IMG/VR virus record: IMGVR_UViG_3300042549_008312
Location: 1-64,000 of that record
Source: a virus
Reading direction: 5' to 3' (one strand)
Length of the DNA stretch: 64,000 nt
Positions 41,265-50,136 of this stretch are shown here, piece by piece. Numbering within the stretch: position 1 is the stretch's first letter; each line of letters opens with the position of its first letter. The notes beneath the pieces were generated by a model. That model was not told the origin of the DNA. It ran no database searches and worked only from the letters and a program-made list of their open reading frames with translations. The position numbers and the translations under genes were made by a program.

Positions 41265-44200
41265 TATAATAAATTATTTATATCCCTATTCTTAAATGAA
41301 CCTGCGGTTCCGTTTGTTCCCATTAAGTAGTTAACTGATGGCGCTTGTACATATTGTTGTTTCTGTGTGTTAACAACCAACCAATCGAAACCATCATATA
41401 ATAACTCAACACTTTCTAAAGTTTCCAATGGGAAAAAATAACCAGCGTTAGTGAGTCTTGTATTAATGTTGGATGCGATGATTCTATCCTGTGTACCACC
41501 TGAAACCCATTTACTCGCAACAATCAAATCATTTATGTTATTTAAGTTGTTTCTTTTTGTAACAAATTTAATAACCCTACTCTCATCGTTCGCACTTACA
41601 AATGGTGGTAACACAACAATATAATTTTCTGTTGATCCTGTGCTAACAACATCCAAAACAACATATGTTAATTTAGATGTAAAACCTGTTATTTGTAACT
41701 CTTTAACTTGTATTGGATCTGTATTAGCACTTGTTGTAAATATAAGATTAAAAGTGTCACCAGTAAAGCTATTTTCATCTAAGAATATAAATCCGTGTGT
41801 TGTTACACCTTCTTTTGATTGAGCATCATTGGTTGGGTCAAAGTCAACTTGAACTGTTGAGCTATCACTATTTTGTATTTCAAGTACTGTGTTGGTTAAT
41901 GTTGCACCTGTTACAATGGCACCACTTAAACCTGATGTACCAGAACTACCGTTTTCGCCAGCTGTTCCTGAAGACCCGTTTTCTCCGCTTGTTCCAGAAG
42001 AACCTGATTCACCACTTGTACCATTCTCTCCTGATGTACCTGAAGACCCTGATTCACCACTTGTTCCTGAAGAACCGCTTTCACCAGCTGTTCCTGAAAT
42101 ACCAGAAGTTCCGTTGGTACCATCTACACCAGACAAACCTGAAGAACCGTTTTCTCCTGAAGATCCTGAAGAACCATCAACACCACTTGTTCCATTCTCT
42201 CCACTTGTTCCTGAAACACCAGAAGTGCCAGCTGTTCCTGTTTCACCGCTTGAACCAGATGATCCCGACTCACCAGATGTACCTGAAGAACCACTTTCCC
42301 CAGCTGTTCCTGAAGATCCTGTTTCACCAGAAGTTCCTGAAGAACCACTTTCCCCAGAAGATCCAGAAGATCCTGTTTCACCAGAAGTTCCTGAAGAACC
42401 ACTTTCTCCACTTGTTCCCGACTCACCAGAAGAACCTGAAGAACCGCTTTCCCCAGAAGTTCCTGAAGATCCTGATTCACCTGATGATCCTGAAGAACCA
42501 TCAACACCACTTGTTCCAGTTTCACCACTTGTTCCTGATTCACCTGAAGTACCAGCTGTTCCTGTTTCACCGCTTGAACCAGATGTTCCTGTTTCTCCCG
42601 ATGTTCCTGAAGAACCACTTTCACCAGCTGTACCTGATTCACCTGAAGTACCAGATGTTCCAGATTCACCAGATGTTCCTGTTTCTCCCGATGTTCCTGA
42701 AGAACCACTTTCACCAGCTGTACCTGATTCACCTGAAGTACCAGATGTTCCAGATTCACCAGATGTTCCTGAGGTTCCTGATGAACCTGAAGTTCCACTT
42801 GTGCCTACGCAAACTCCGTTACTTAAAATCGTACCATTACCCGAAATTATAACTATGCTGGGAGTACTCCCGAAACTAAGCGCACAAAATGTTAAAGAAC
42901 CACTTGTTACAGGCCCCACACTTACTAAAGCACCCGAGCAATCATTGTAATCAAAATATAAATCACCGCCACCTACTTGATAGGTTACAGTATAACTTAA
43001 ACAACTTAAACCATCAACACCTGATGTTCCAGAAGATCCATCAACACCCGAAGTTCCAGAAGATCCATCAACACCTGATGTTCCAGAAGATCCAGCCTCA
43101 CCACTCGTCCCACTTTCTCCTGAAGTACCAGATGATCCAGTTTCGCCAGAAGTTCCTGATTCACCACTTGTTCCTGAAGAACCAGTTTCGCCAGATGTAC
43201 CTGAAGATCCGCTTTCTCCAGCTGTACCTGATTCACCAGATGTTCCTGAAGATCCACTTTCTCCAGCTGTTCCTGATTCACCTGAAGTACCAGCTGTTCC
43301 TGTTTCTCCGCTTGTTCCTGAAGAACCACTTTCCCCTGATGTTCCAGTTTCACCTGATGTTCCTGAAGAACCAGACTCACCAGATGTTCCAGTTTCACCG
43401 CTTGTTCCGCTTTCTCCTGAAGTACCAGAAGATCCACTTTCTCCAGCTGTTCCTGAAGATCCCGATTCACCAGATGTACCCGAAGAACCGCTTTCCCCAG
43501 CTGTTCCTGAAACACCAGAAGTTCCGTTAGTACCATCTACACCAGACAAACCTGAAGATCCGTTTTCTCCTGAAGACCCTGAAGATCCAGATTCACCTGA
43601 TGTTCCATTATCACCACTTGTTCCTGAAGATCCTGTTTCACCAGAAGTACCTGAAGAACCGCTTTCTCCAGCTGTACCACTTTCCCCACTTGTTCCTGAA
43701 GAACCCGACTCACCACTTGTTCCTGAAGACCCTGTTTCACCAGAAGTTCCTGAAGAACCAGACTCACCAGATGTTCCAGTTTCACCGCTTGTTCCTGAAG
43801 AACCAGTTTCACCTGAAGTACCAGAAGATCCGCTTTCCCCAGATGTTCCAGTTTCACCGCTTGTTCCTGATTCACCAGAAGTACCAGAAGATCCAGTTTC
43901 ACCGCTTGTTCCTGAAGAACCACTTTCTCCAGCTGTTCCTGAAGAACCGCTTTCACCAGAAGTTCCTGAAGATCCAGTTGCCCCACTTGTTCCTGAAGTT
44001 CCAGCGACACCGCCAGTTCCAGCCCCACCAGTACCTGGTACCAATGGCCAACCTAAAAATGCAGCGGTTGTATTACTAATCTTTATATAAACAGGTAATG
44101 GATTACTACCTGGTTTTACATCTGTTACATAATTGGTTGTTGTACCAGTCATGTCATAATATAAGACATCACCAATGGAACCAAGACCAGTTAAACTTAA

Positions 44201-44923
44201 ACCACCAGTAATTTTACCGAATGGTCTAACTGTCATGTTACCATCCTCTGGTTCATTAACACTTGTGATTACACCAAAAGCTTTTTCTAATTGGGATTGA
44301 TTTGTGTCATCAACAACTTGAAATTGTCCAGTTGAATCTAAATAAACTAATTGGCTGACTGTATAACCAGTTGCATATAATAAACTTGTATCATCATTAT
44401 TATAGTAAGAAGCTATTAAATTTCTATATTGAAATCTTGCGTATAAGTCATTTACCCAATAGTTAATATCTGGTAAATTACTTCTAAGTAATTCAACCGA
44501 ACTTAATACTGGATCACCATCGTCAGATAGGTTAAATAATAAACCATAATTACCATCAATTGGTATGTTATTACCACTTAAAGAAGTATCAGATAATAAA
44601 TTATATAGACCGACATCTTTTAAAACAACATCAATCTCAGTAGCACTTGTTGGTGATGATACACTAATAATTTCGTATGAAAAACCGTTATTCGATTGAC
44701 CAAACCACATACCCGCAACTACTTGGTTGGCATCGTATGTATAAGCATTCGGTGTAATTCTATCATCTGATGTGATAGTTGGTATAACCTCTAATGTTGC
44801 GGTAAACGTATAACCATACCCATTGTATATACTACTAGGATTTGTATATGTTGTATCAGTAGCAACTGTACCAGACTTAATTCTGGCAACAAATGTTATT
44901 GGTAATGTTGATAAATTAGCCAT
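41264..44923 (-). CDS. Collagen-like fibre protein, 1219 aa
   Basis: N-terminal 300 residues are a globular, beta-rich domain. Then two long Gly-X-Y blocks (GTSGESGSSGTSG type) of several hundred residues are interrupted by a globular insert of about 60 aa with four Cys (about residues 630-695). The C-terminal 180 residues form a globular tip. Collagen-like stalks are common in phage tail fibres and capsid appendages. Ends next to a metalloprotease gene. Confidence 0.85.
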   Translation of the reverse strand: MANLSTLPITFVARIKSGTVATDTTYTNPSSIYNGYGYTFTATLEVIPTITSDDRITPNAYTYDANQVVAGMWFGQSNNGFSYEIISVSSPTSATEIDVVLKDVGLYNLLSDTSLSGNNIPIDGNYGLLFNLSDDGDPVLSSVELLRSNLPDINYWVNDLYARFQYRNLIASYYNNDDTSLLYATGYTVSQLVYLDSTGQFQVVDDTNQSQLEKAFGVITSVNEPEDGNMTVRPFGKITGGLSLTGLGSIGDVLYYDMTGTTTNYVTDVKPGSNPLPVYIKISNTTAAFLGWPLVPGTGGAGTGGVAGTSGTSGATGSSGTSGESGSSGTAGESGSSGTSGETGSSGTSGESGTSGETGTSGESGSSGTSGETGSSGTSGETGTSGESGSSGTSGETGSSGTSGESGSSGTSGESGTAGESGSSGTSGETGSSGTSGDNGTSGESGSSGSSGENGSSGLSGVDGTNGTSGVSGTAGESGSSGTSGESGSSGTAGESGSSGTSGESGTSGETGTSGESGSSGTSGETGTSGESGSSGTSGETGTAGTSGESGTAGESGSSGTSGESGTAGESGSSGTSGETGSSGTSGESGTSGETGSSGTSGESGTSGEAGSSGTSGVDGSSGTSGVDGSSGTSGVDGLSCLSYTVTYQVGGGDLYFDYNDCSGALVSVGPVTSGSLTFCALSFGSTPSIVIISGNGTILSNGVCVGTSGTSGSSGTSGTSGESGTSGTSGESGTAGESGSSGTSGETGTSGESGTSGTSGESGTAGESGSSGTSGETGTSGSSGETGTAGTSGESGTSGETGTSGVDGSSGSSGESGSSGTSGESGSSGSSGESGTSGESGSSGTSGETGSSGSSGESGSSGTSGETGSSGTAGESGSSGTSGESGSSGSSGETGTAGTSGVSGTSGENGTSGVDGSSGSSGENGSSGLSGVDGTNGTSGISGTAGESGSSGTSGESGSSGTSGENGTSGESGSSGTSGENGSSGTAGENGSSGTSGLSGAIVTGATLTNTVLEIQNSDSSTVQVDFDPTNDAQSKEGVTTHGFIFLDENSFTGDTFNLIFTTSANTDPIQVKELQITGFTSKLTYVVLDVVSTGSTENYIVVLPPFVSANDESRVIKFVTKRNNLNNINDLIVASKWVSGGTQDRIIASNINTRLTNAGYFFPLETLESVELLYDGFDWLVVNTQKQQYVQAPSVNYLMGTNGTAGSFKNRDINNLL
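41930..44030. repeat. Degenerate tandem repeats encoding Gly-X-Y
   Basis: Repeats of 9-48 nt built from (plus strand) CCAGATGTTCCTGAAGAACC-like units; interrupted at 42800-43020 by the Cys-containing insert. Such repeats recombine easily. Confidence 0.9.
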
Positions 44924-44933
44924 TTATTAATTT

Positions 44934-47309
44934 TTATATATAGATGTCGTTAGTTGGTAATTGAAATGTTATATAACCATATGCGGTACCCGTACCATAT
45001 ATACCCATATTTAATGTAGATAACGATTTAAAGTTCATTGTTGTTTTAGCTGTGTTCTGTACAACCACTGATTGTGATGTCGCTGTACCATGCATCATCC
45101 TACTCATGAAATCACCAGTACTTAATTGTGCGTGTGTCATAAAGTTAATTGGCCAGACACCTAATGGATGTGTTATTGTTATTTCATTCGCACCGTTTCT
45201 TGTAAATATCCAACCACCAGAACCTGATGCGATTGTAGCGCCTGAAGGATCTTTAGCTAAAACAAAAGGAGACCCAATCAAACTACCACCACTATATTCT
45301 AATTTAATAATATAAACACCTGAACCACCCGCTGGTGAAGTACCACTTGTACCAGCGGCACCAGATGTTCCTGATGAACCAATGCCACCATCGGCACCCG
45401 CAGTACCAGAAGAACCGCTTTCCCCAGAAGAACCAGAAGTACCAGGACCACCAGATGTTCCTGAAGAACCAGCTTCACCAGATGTTCCTGAAGAACCAGC
45501 TTCACCAGATGTTCCTGTTAAACCAGATGTTCCTGAAGAGCCTGATTCACCACTTGTTCCTGAAGAACCGCTTTCCCCAGCTGTTCCTGAAGAACCTGAT
45601 TCACCACTTGTTCCTGAAGAACCAGAAGTACCAGGGCCACCAGAAGTACCAGCTGAACCAGATGTTCCATTTTCACCGCTTGTTCCTGAAGAACCTGATT
45701 CACCGCTTGTTCCTGAAGATCCAGCTGTTCCTGTTAAACCTGAAGATCCACTTGTTCCTGAAGAACCTGATTCCCCAGAAGATCCAGAAGATCCGCTTTC
45801 TCCTGAAGTACCACTTGAGCCTGATTCCCCAGAAGATCCAGAAGATCCTGTTGCACCAATTGTACCTTGTAAGTTGCTTGTTGAAGGTGTTACACCACCA
45901 GATGTGGCAAAAACAATATTTGTTAAAGTAATCTCTAATTGACCAGTAGCTGGGTTATAAGTAATAACCCTACCTTCAGCGTAATTTGAGATATCATATG
46001 CTACAACAACCGATTCACCAGGCGAATAAGATAAATTAGGTGTTGTTGTTACAGTCATTGGTGTTGGAGTACTTAAAGATGAATAATCAACAGGGGCTAG
46101 TACCGAACCCAGATATTTATCACTTACACCAGCAGTTCCAGAAGTTCCACCGCCACCATCAGTTCCAGAAGTTCCAGGGCCACCGCTTGTTCCTGATGTT
46201 CCAGGTCCACCACTTGTTCCTGAAGTACCTGCTGTTCCAGAAGATCCTGATGATCCAGTACTACCACTTGTTCCTGATGAACCAGATGTTCCTGAAGAAC
46301 CAGCAGATCCTGAAGATCCATCACCACCAGAAGCACCGTCTAAGTTGATAGTCCAGCTAGTATGTAAACCAGCGCCAACAACTCTTGTTGGGACACCGAA
46401 TGTTAATAAACCTATTGTACCGTCATAAGTTATAACTTCACATTCTTGATAATTATTTATATCATATGTAATTACAATTGATTGAGCAGTGGTATAAGCT
46501 AACCCAGTACCAACTGTTATCGTACCAGGAAGACCTAATGTATGTGATGTTGAGGATGTTGTTTTATATAAATCACCATTGGCACCACTTGTTCCTGTTT
46601 CACCTGACGATCCTGAAGAACCACTTACACCAGCTGTTCCAGTAAAACCTGATGATCCTGAAGAACCAGATTCACCTGATGTTCCCGAAGAACCAGATTC
46701 ACCTGATGTTCCCGAAGAACCATCGGGACCTACAACACTTAGACCATCAGCACCCGAAGATCCAGATGAACCAGTAAAACCTGAAGTTCCAGATGAACCA
46801 GATGAACCAGATGTGCCGTATGATAAACCAGAAGATCCAGCTGAACCAGCTGTTCCAGTTAAACCAGATGTACCTGAAGACCCAGAGTTACCAGATGTTC
46901 CTGAAGTACCAGTACCGCCACCAGCTATTGAACTTAAATCAATATCAACCGTGCTGCCATCAGCAGCTGTGAAGGTTATAATATTTGTACCACTATCAAA
47001 TTCAGCGTTAACAAATTCAGCGCCAGTCCCACCACCACTTCCAGAGATTTTTCTCCAAAGAGTAATAGGTGTACCGTCAACTGTTATTGTTTCAGCGAAA
47101 TCACCACTATTATTATCATAGACAAACGCAGTGTGTGTCTGAAGGCACAAGTATAATGTTGTTGTCCCAGTTACTGTTACGTATGCAAACTGATCAGCCC
47201 TGAAGTCTTTTGCCGACCATTCGACAATCTCAAGGAACTGCATATTTGCATCTAACTCATTATGTGTTAATGGTCTGGATAGATTCGCTCTTAATACTAA
47301 ATTTGACAT
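44934..47309 (-). CDS. Collagen-like fibre protein, 791 aa
   Basis: N-terminal domain about 120 aa, then Gly-X-Y blocks separated by two related globular inserts (both with Y-E-x-x-V-I-T-Y-type strands), and a C-terminal domain ending in FQLPTNDIYI. N-terminus SNLVLRANLSRPLTHNELD is typical of phage fibre proteins. Two TATTTATA motifs lie upstream. Likely the same appendage as the 1219-aa protein, 10 nt away. Confidence 0.85.
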   Translation of the reverse strand: MSNLVLRANLSRPLTHNELDANMQFLEIVEWSAKDFRADQFAYVTVTGTTTLYLCLQTHTAFVYDNNSGDFAETITVDGTPITLWRKISGSGGGTGAEFVNAEFDSGTNIITFTAADGSTVDIDLSSIAGGGTGTSGTSGNSGSSGTSGLTGTAGSAGSSGLSYGTSGSSGSSGTSGFTGSSGSSGADGLSVVGPDGSSGTSGESGSSGTSGESGSSGSSGFTGTAGVSGSSGSSGETGTSGANGDLYKTTSSTSHTLGLPGTITVGTGLAYTTAQSIVITYDINNYQECEVITYDGTIGLLTFGVPTRVVGAGLHTSWTINLDGASGGDGSSGSAGSSGTSGSSGTSGSTGSSGSSGTAGTSGTSGGPGTSGTSGGPGTSGTDGGGGTSGTAGVSDKYLGSVLAPVDYSSLSTPTPMTVTTTPNLSYSPGESVVVAYDISNYAEGRVITYNPATGQLEITLTNIVFATSGGVTPSTSNLQGTIGATGSSGSSGESGSSGTSGESGSSGSSGESGSSGTSGSSGLTGTAGSSGTSGESGSSGTSGENGTSGSAGTSGGPGTSGSSGTSGESGSSGTAGESGSSGTSGESGSSGTSGLTGTSGEAGSSGTSGEAGSSGTSGGPGTSGSSGESGSSGTAGADGGIGSSGTSGAAGTSGTSPAGGSGVYIIKLEYSGGSLIGSPFVLAKDPSGATIASGSGGWIFTRNGANEITITHPLGVWPINFMTHAQLSTGDFMSRMMHGTATSQSVVVQNTAKTTMNFKSLSTLNMGIYGTGTAYGYITFQLPTNDIYI
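45350..46910. repeat. Degenerate Gly-X-Y coding repeats
   Basis: Three repeat blocks (about 45350-45850, 46130-46330, 46580-46910) in the second fibre gene, near-identical in unit sequence to those at 41930-44030. Confidence 0.88.
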
Positions 47310-47347
47310 TTTTTATATAAAATTTCTTTGATTTTATTATTACTTAA

Positions 47348-47355
47348 TATAAATA
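47348..47355 (-). promoter_or_regulatory. Candidate late promoter TATTTATA
   Basis: In ACTATTTATATTAAG, about 38 nt upstream of ATG 47309; a second copy lies at 47418-47425. Confidence 0.5.
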
Positions 47356-47440
47356 GTTATTAATAGGAGAAAATGTCAGTCAAACCGATTAAAACTTAAT
47401 TTATTGAAAAATGTGCATATAAATAGCAATAGGGCATAAA

Positions 47441-47463
47441 AAAAGCCACTCGAAGGTGGCTTA
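47441..47463 (-). terminator. Rho-independent terminator
   Basis: AAGCCAC and GTGGCTT arms, T run on the minus strand; ends the clpP gene. Confidence 0.82.
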
Positions 47464-47468
47464 GTTTA

Positions 47469-48137
47469 TTATTTCTTTGGTTTTCGATTCATGACCGAAT
47501 CGATCATCCCGTATTCCTTGGCTTCATCAGCTCTCATCCAGTAATCCCTTTCAGAATCAGCATATACTTTATCATACTCTTGTCCAGTGTGGTGTGAAAT
47601 GATATCATACAATTCTTTCTTCAATTTACCGATCTCTCTTGCTGTGATTTCAATATCAGTTGCCTGACCTTCAGCACCACCTAATGGTTGGTGAATCATC
47701 ACTCTTGAGTGCGGTAATGCGTAACGTTTTCCTTCAGCTCCAGCACAAAGTAATACAGCGGCCATTGATGCGGCTAATCCTGTACATATTGTTGATACCT
47801 CTGGTTTAATGTATTGCATTGTATCATAGATACCCAAACCAGAATAAACAGAACCACCTGGAGAGTTTATGTAGATCTGAATACCAGCTTCTTTATCGAT
47901 TGATTCCAAGAAAAGTAATTGCGCCTGGATAATGTTGGATACTTGATCGTTGATGCCAGTACCCAAAAAGATAACCCTTTCCATCATTAAACGTGAGAAT
48001 ACATCCATCTGTGTGACGTTCATCTCTCTTTCCTCAATAATATAAGGGGTTATTGAACTGTTAAATCTGATAAGTGTTTCAGATTTAATTCCCATGTGCT
48101 TTGTAGCGTACTGATTAAACTCTTTTCCTAAATTCAT
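47469..48137 (-). CDS. clpP: ATP-dependent Clp protease proteolytic subunit (ClpP)
   Basis: 222 aa, slightly longer than E. coli ClpP. NSPGGSVYSGLGIYD, TGLAASMAA with Ser124, VMIHQP with His149 and DYWMRADEAKEYGMID near the end give a complete catalytic triad and handle. ClpP needs a Clp ATPase, not seen here, so it may use the host partner or act alone. Clp proteases degrade tmRNA-tagged proteins in bacteria, which links it to smpB/ssrA. Confidence 0.92.
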   Translation of the reverse strand: MNLGKEFNQYATKHMGIKSETLIRFNSSITPYIIEEREMNVTQMDVFSRLMMERVIFLGTGINDQVSNIIQAQLLFLESIDKEAGIQIYINSPGGSVYSGLGIYDTMQYIKPEVSTICTGLAASMAAVLLCAGAEGKRYALPHSRVMIHQPLGGAEGQATDIEITAREIGKLKKELYDIISHHTGQEYDKVYADSERDYWMRADEAKEYGMIDSVMNRKPKK

Positions 48138-48157
48138 ATGTTATTTTTTATTTGTTA

Positions 48158-48165
48158 CAAATGTA
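48158..48165 (-). promoter_or_regulatory. Promoter box TACATTTG
   Basis: Upstream of clpP with a 20-nt leader. Confidence 0.5.
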
Positions 48166-48171
48166 ATGATA

Positions 48172-49875
48172 TTATGTTAGATAAACAAGATTTTTCATGA
48201 TTGATTTCAAATCTTTTTCTGAATACTTTTCTTTAAGTAATCTCTCAAATTCTTTTCTTGAGTAATGAGCTTTTAGACCCACATATTTTGCCTTGTTTTT
48301 GTTTTTATTGTAGTTACGATTAAACTTAGAAAAATGCTGTTTTAAAACACAATTTTTTGTTTCATCAAGGGCTGATAAACTAATCCCTTTATTATAAACA
48401 CGATCATTCATAAAGTTCTCATGTACCATTAATCTCATTTTTTCTTTTCTGTGACTTAAGATTATTGTTGCAAATCTTTTATCATCATAATCATGCTCAA
48501 CTTTCCAAAAAATTGATTCTGAGTTTGTCGTGATTCTTTTATTTATGTGTTTGGTAATAGAGCACTTTGACCCTTTTGGTAATTGTTTCTTTAAACGATT
48601 TAAAAAAGTTTGGGACACCGTATACAAACCAGTTCTTTCAACCGCATTTGCTAATGATGATAAAACACCATCAATTGATATTGACCCAAAATACATAATA
48701 TCAGTATTAATCTTAACGCAATAAACATCACGTAAAACACGCATTACATTAAGCATGTTTGTGATTGAGTGGATGCAACCATCAAGGTTAACCTCATTAG
48801 TATTTTCTATTACGGACTTAAAAAAGGTTTTATTTTCAATTAAAATGTCCAAAGGTAATTTTGATGGGTTAAGATAAAAGCCAGTTGTATTATCACGAGA
48901 ATAAACCAATTTAAAAAGTTTGCTATTCTTTATTTCATGTGCTGTGTAACCAAGTTTATATAAAACTGTTAAAGCATTTTCATTTATTGTGTAATATATT
49001 TCTTTAATATCACTGTCTGTTTGTTTTTCACTAAACCAATCACATTTTTCTTCCTTACCTTTATTGTGGTAGTATATGTTGGTGTTTAGTAGTTCCTTAT
49101 AACCAATTAAGTTAGCAACAAATTCTTCATCGGTATCAAAATATTTAGCGTAATAAGCATACATGGTTTTACCCCTATAATCCTTCTTATCATCCCTAAA
49201 ATTTCTTGCGTATTCTAAAACACTACAAGCTTCTGGTAAGATTAGGTTAAGTTTTCTAAAGTAATTAAGCATTATAAAAACACTAAAATAATCACTTATT
49301 TTTAATCTCTTGCTATCATCACGAAAAACTTTTTTTAGGTAACCTTCAGTAATAATTTCATTTATCTTTTCGTTATAACCTAAAACACTTAAAGATTTAT
49401 TAATACCCTCGTAGATAGCATTTTTATCTATTAAATTAAGATCAAAAATCCCCTCAATAATTGACAGTACTTGAGTCGTAAAAACAGTTTGTCTAATAAT
49501 TGGTTTTGGTTTTCTTTTTCTTGTCCCACTTTCTATTTTATACACAGAAAATTCACCTGTTGCCATGTCAATCGCCAAACTAGCGTAGCTCTTATACGTT
49601 TTGAGTCTTAAGGTTTTTAATTTCTTAATTTCAACAGAAGTTTTTCTAACAAAATATTTTTTAAAAATAATTTTATTTTTTTCAGTGTCATGTTCAACAA
49701 CAAATGTTTCTCTATGTACATAACAAGGGGTGTTATTTTTCAAAGACTCCTTAAAATGTTCTTCATTGGTTTCTACTAGTTTGGATGACACCCCAAAAAT
49801 TTCATCACTACCTAAGGTATCAGGTACCTCAACTTGAAGTTTTTCTACTATTGATCTATGAATTGTATTAACCAT
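48172..49875 (-). CDS. Hypothetical protein, 567 aa
   Basis: Start placed at ATG 49873-49875 (MVNTIHRSIVEKL), since the longer frame would start inside the terminator at 49927-49950. Lys/Asn-rich, mostly helical, no motif recognised; the C-terminus is very basic (KFNRNYNKNKNKAKY), suggesting nucleic acid contact. It follows the Ro-like gene and its RNA. Confidence 0.6.
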   Translation of the reverse strand: MVNTIHRSIVEKLQVEVPDTLGSDEIFGVSSKLVETNEEHFKESLKNNTPCYVHRETFVVEHDTEKNKIIFKKYFVRKTSVEIKKLKTLRLKTYKSYASLAIDMATGEFSVYKIESGTRKRKPKPIIRQTVFTTQVLSIIEGIFDLNLIDKNAIYEGINKSLSVLGYNEKINEIITEGYLKKVFRDDSKRLKISDYFSVFIMLNYFRKLNLILPEACSVLEYARNFRDDKKDYRGKTMYAYYAKYFDTDEEFVANLIGYKELLNTNIYYHNKGKEEKCDWFSEKQTDSDIKEIYYTINENALTVLYKLGYTAHEIKNSKLFKLVYSRDNTTGFYLNPSKLPLDILIENKTFFKSVIENTNEVNLDGCIHSITNMLNVMRVLRDVYCVKINTDIMYFGSISIDGVLSSLANAVERTGLYTVSQTFLNRLKKQLPKGSKCSITKHINKRITTNSESIFWKVEHDYDDKRFATIILSHRKEKMRLMVHENFMNDRVYNKGISLSALDETKNCVLKQHFSKFNRNYNKNKNKAKYVGLKAHYSRKEFERLLKEKYSEKDLKSIMKNLVYLT

Positions 49876-49926
49876 ATTATTATTTTGATTTAGGCAAAGA
49901 TAAACAAAAAAACTTAACAAACAAAA

Positions 49927-49950
49927 AAAGGTGAGAAAAATCTCACCTTT
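49927..49950 (-). terminator. Strong Rho-independent terminator
   Basis: Ten-bp stem AAAGGTGAGA/TCTCACCTTT, loop of four, seven T on the minus strand. Ends the unit of the Ro-like gene and the structured RNA. Confidence 0.9.
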
Positions 49951-49959
49951 TAAAGTCAT

Positions 49960-50129
49960 GAACGGTATCGGAATCAGGTCCCAGGTTTTAATGTCCCTGT
50001 AACATGGTGTTTTACATTTACGCAGCGTCTCTCGACCTACGGTTTAGTACCCACTCTACACCTTGTGGTGGGGTTTTTTCTGGCTTAGTTGTATATTTGT
50101 AAAACTTGCCGAAAGTATTCCCACCGTTC
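49960..50129 (-). ncRNA. Structured RNA closed by a terminal stem, next to a Ro-like gene
   Basis: 170 nt between the stop of the DUF2828 gene and the terminator. Ends pair as GAACGGT/ACCGTTC (50123-50129 with 49960-49966) and GGAAT/ATTCC (50117-50121 with 49970-49974), with a small asymmetric internal loop between. Inside: CCCAC/GTGGG around CAC-AAG-GTG, and GTC-GAGA-GAC. End-pairing with an internal loop is how Y RNAs present their Ro-binding site. Function inferred from position and fold only. Confidence 0.6.
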
Positions 50130-50136
50130 AATATTT

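Noticed and set aside
41930-44030. CRISPR-like array
   Set aside because: Repeats are in-frame coding units without unique spacers of constant size.
41797-44079. Long plus-strand frames rich in Pro or Leu/His opposite the fibre genes
   Set aside because: They are mirror products of the Gly-X-Y repeats; composition is an artefact and no promoter or start context is seen. The same applies at 45335-47121.
49876-49959. N-terminal extension of the 567-aa protein
   Set aside because: It would begin inside the terminator hairpin; the internal ATG at 49875 is cleaner.
49960-50129. HEARO/omega-type guide RNA or group I intron remnant
   Set aside because: No IscB/TnpB-like or HNH gene is nearby, and no intron core motifs are seen; the neighbour gene is Ro-like instead.
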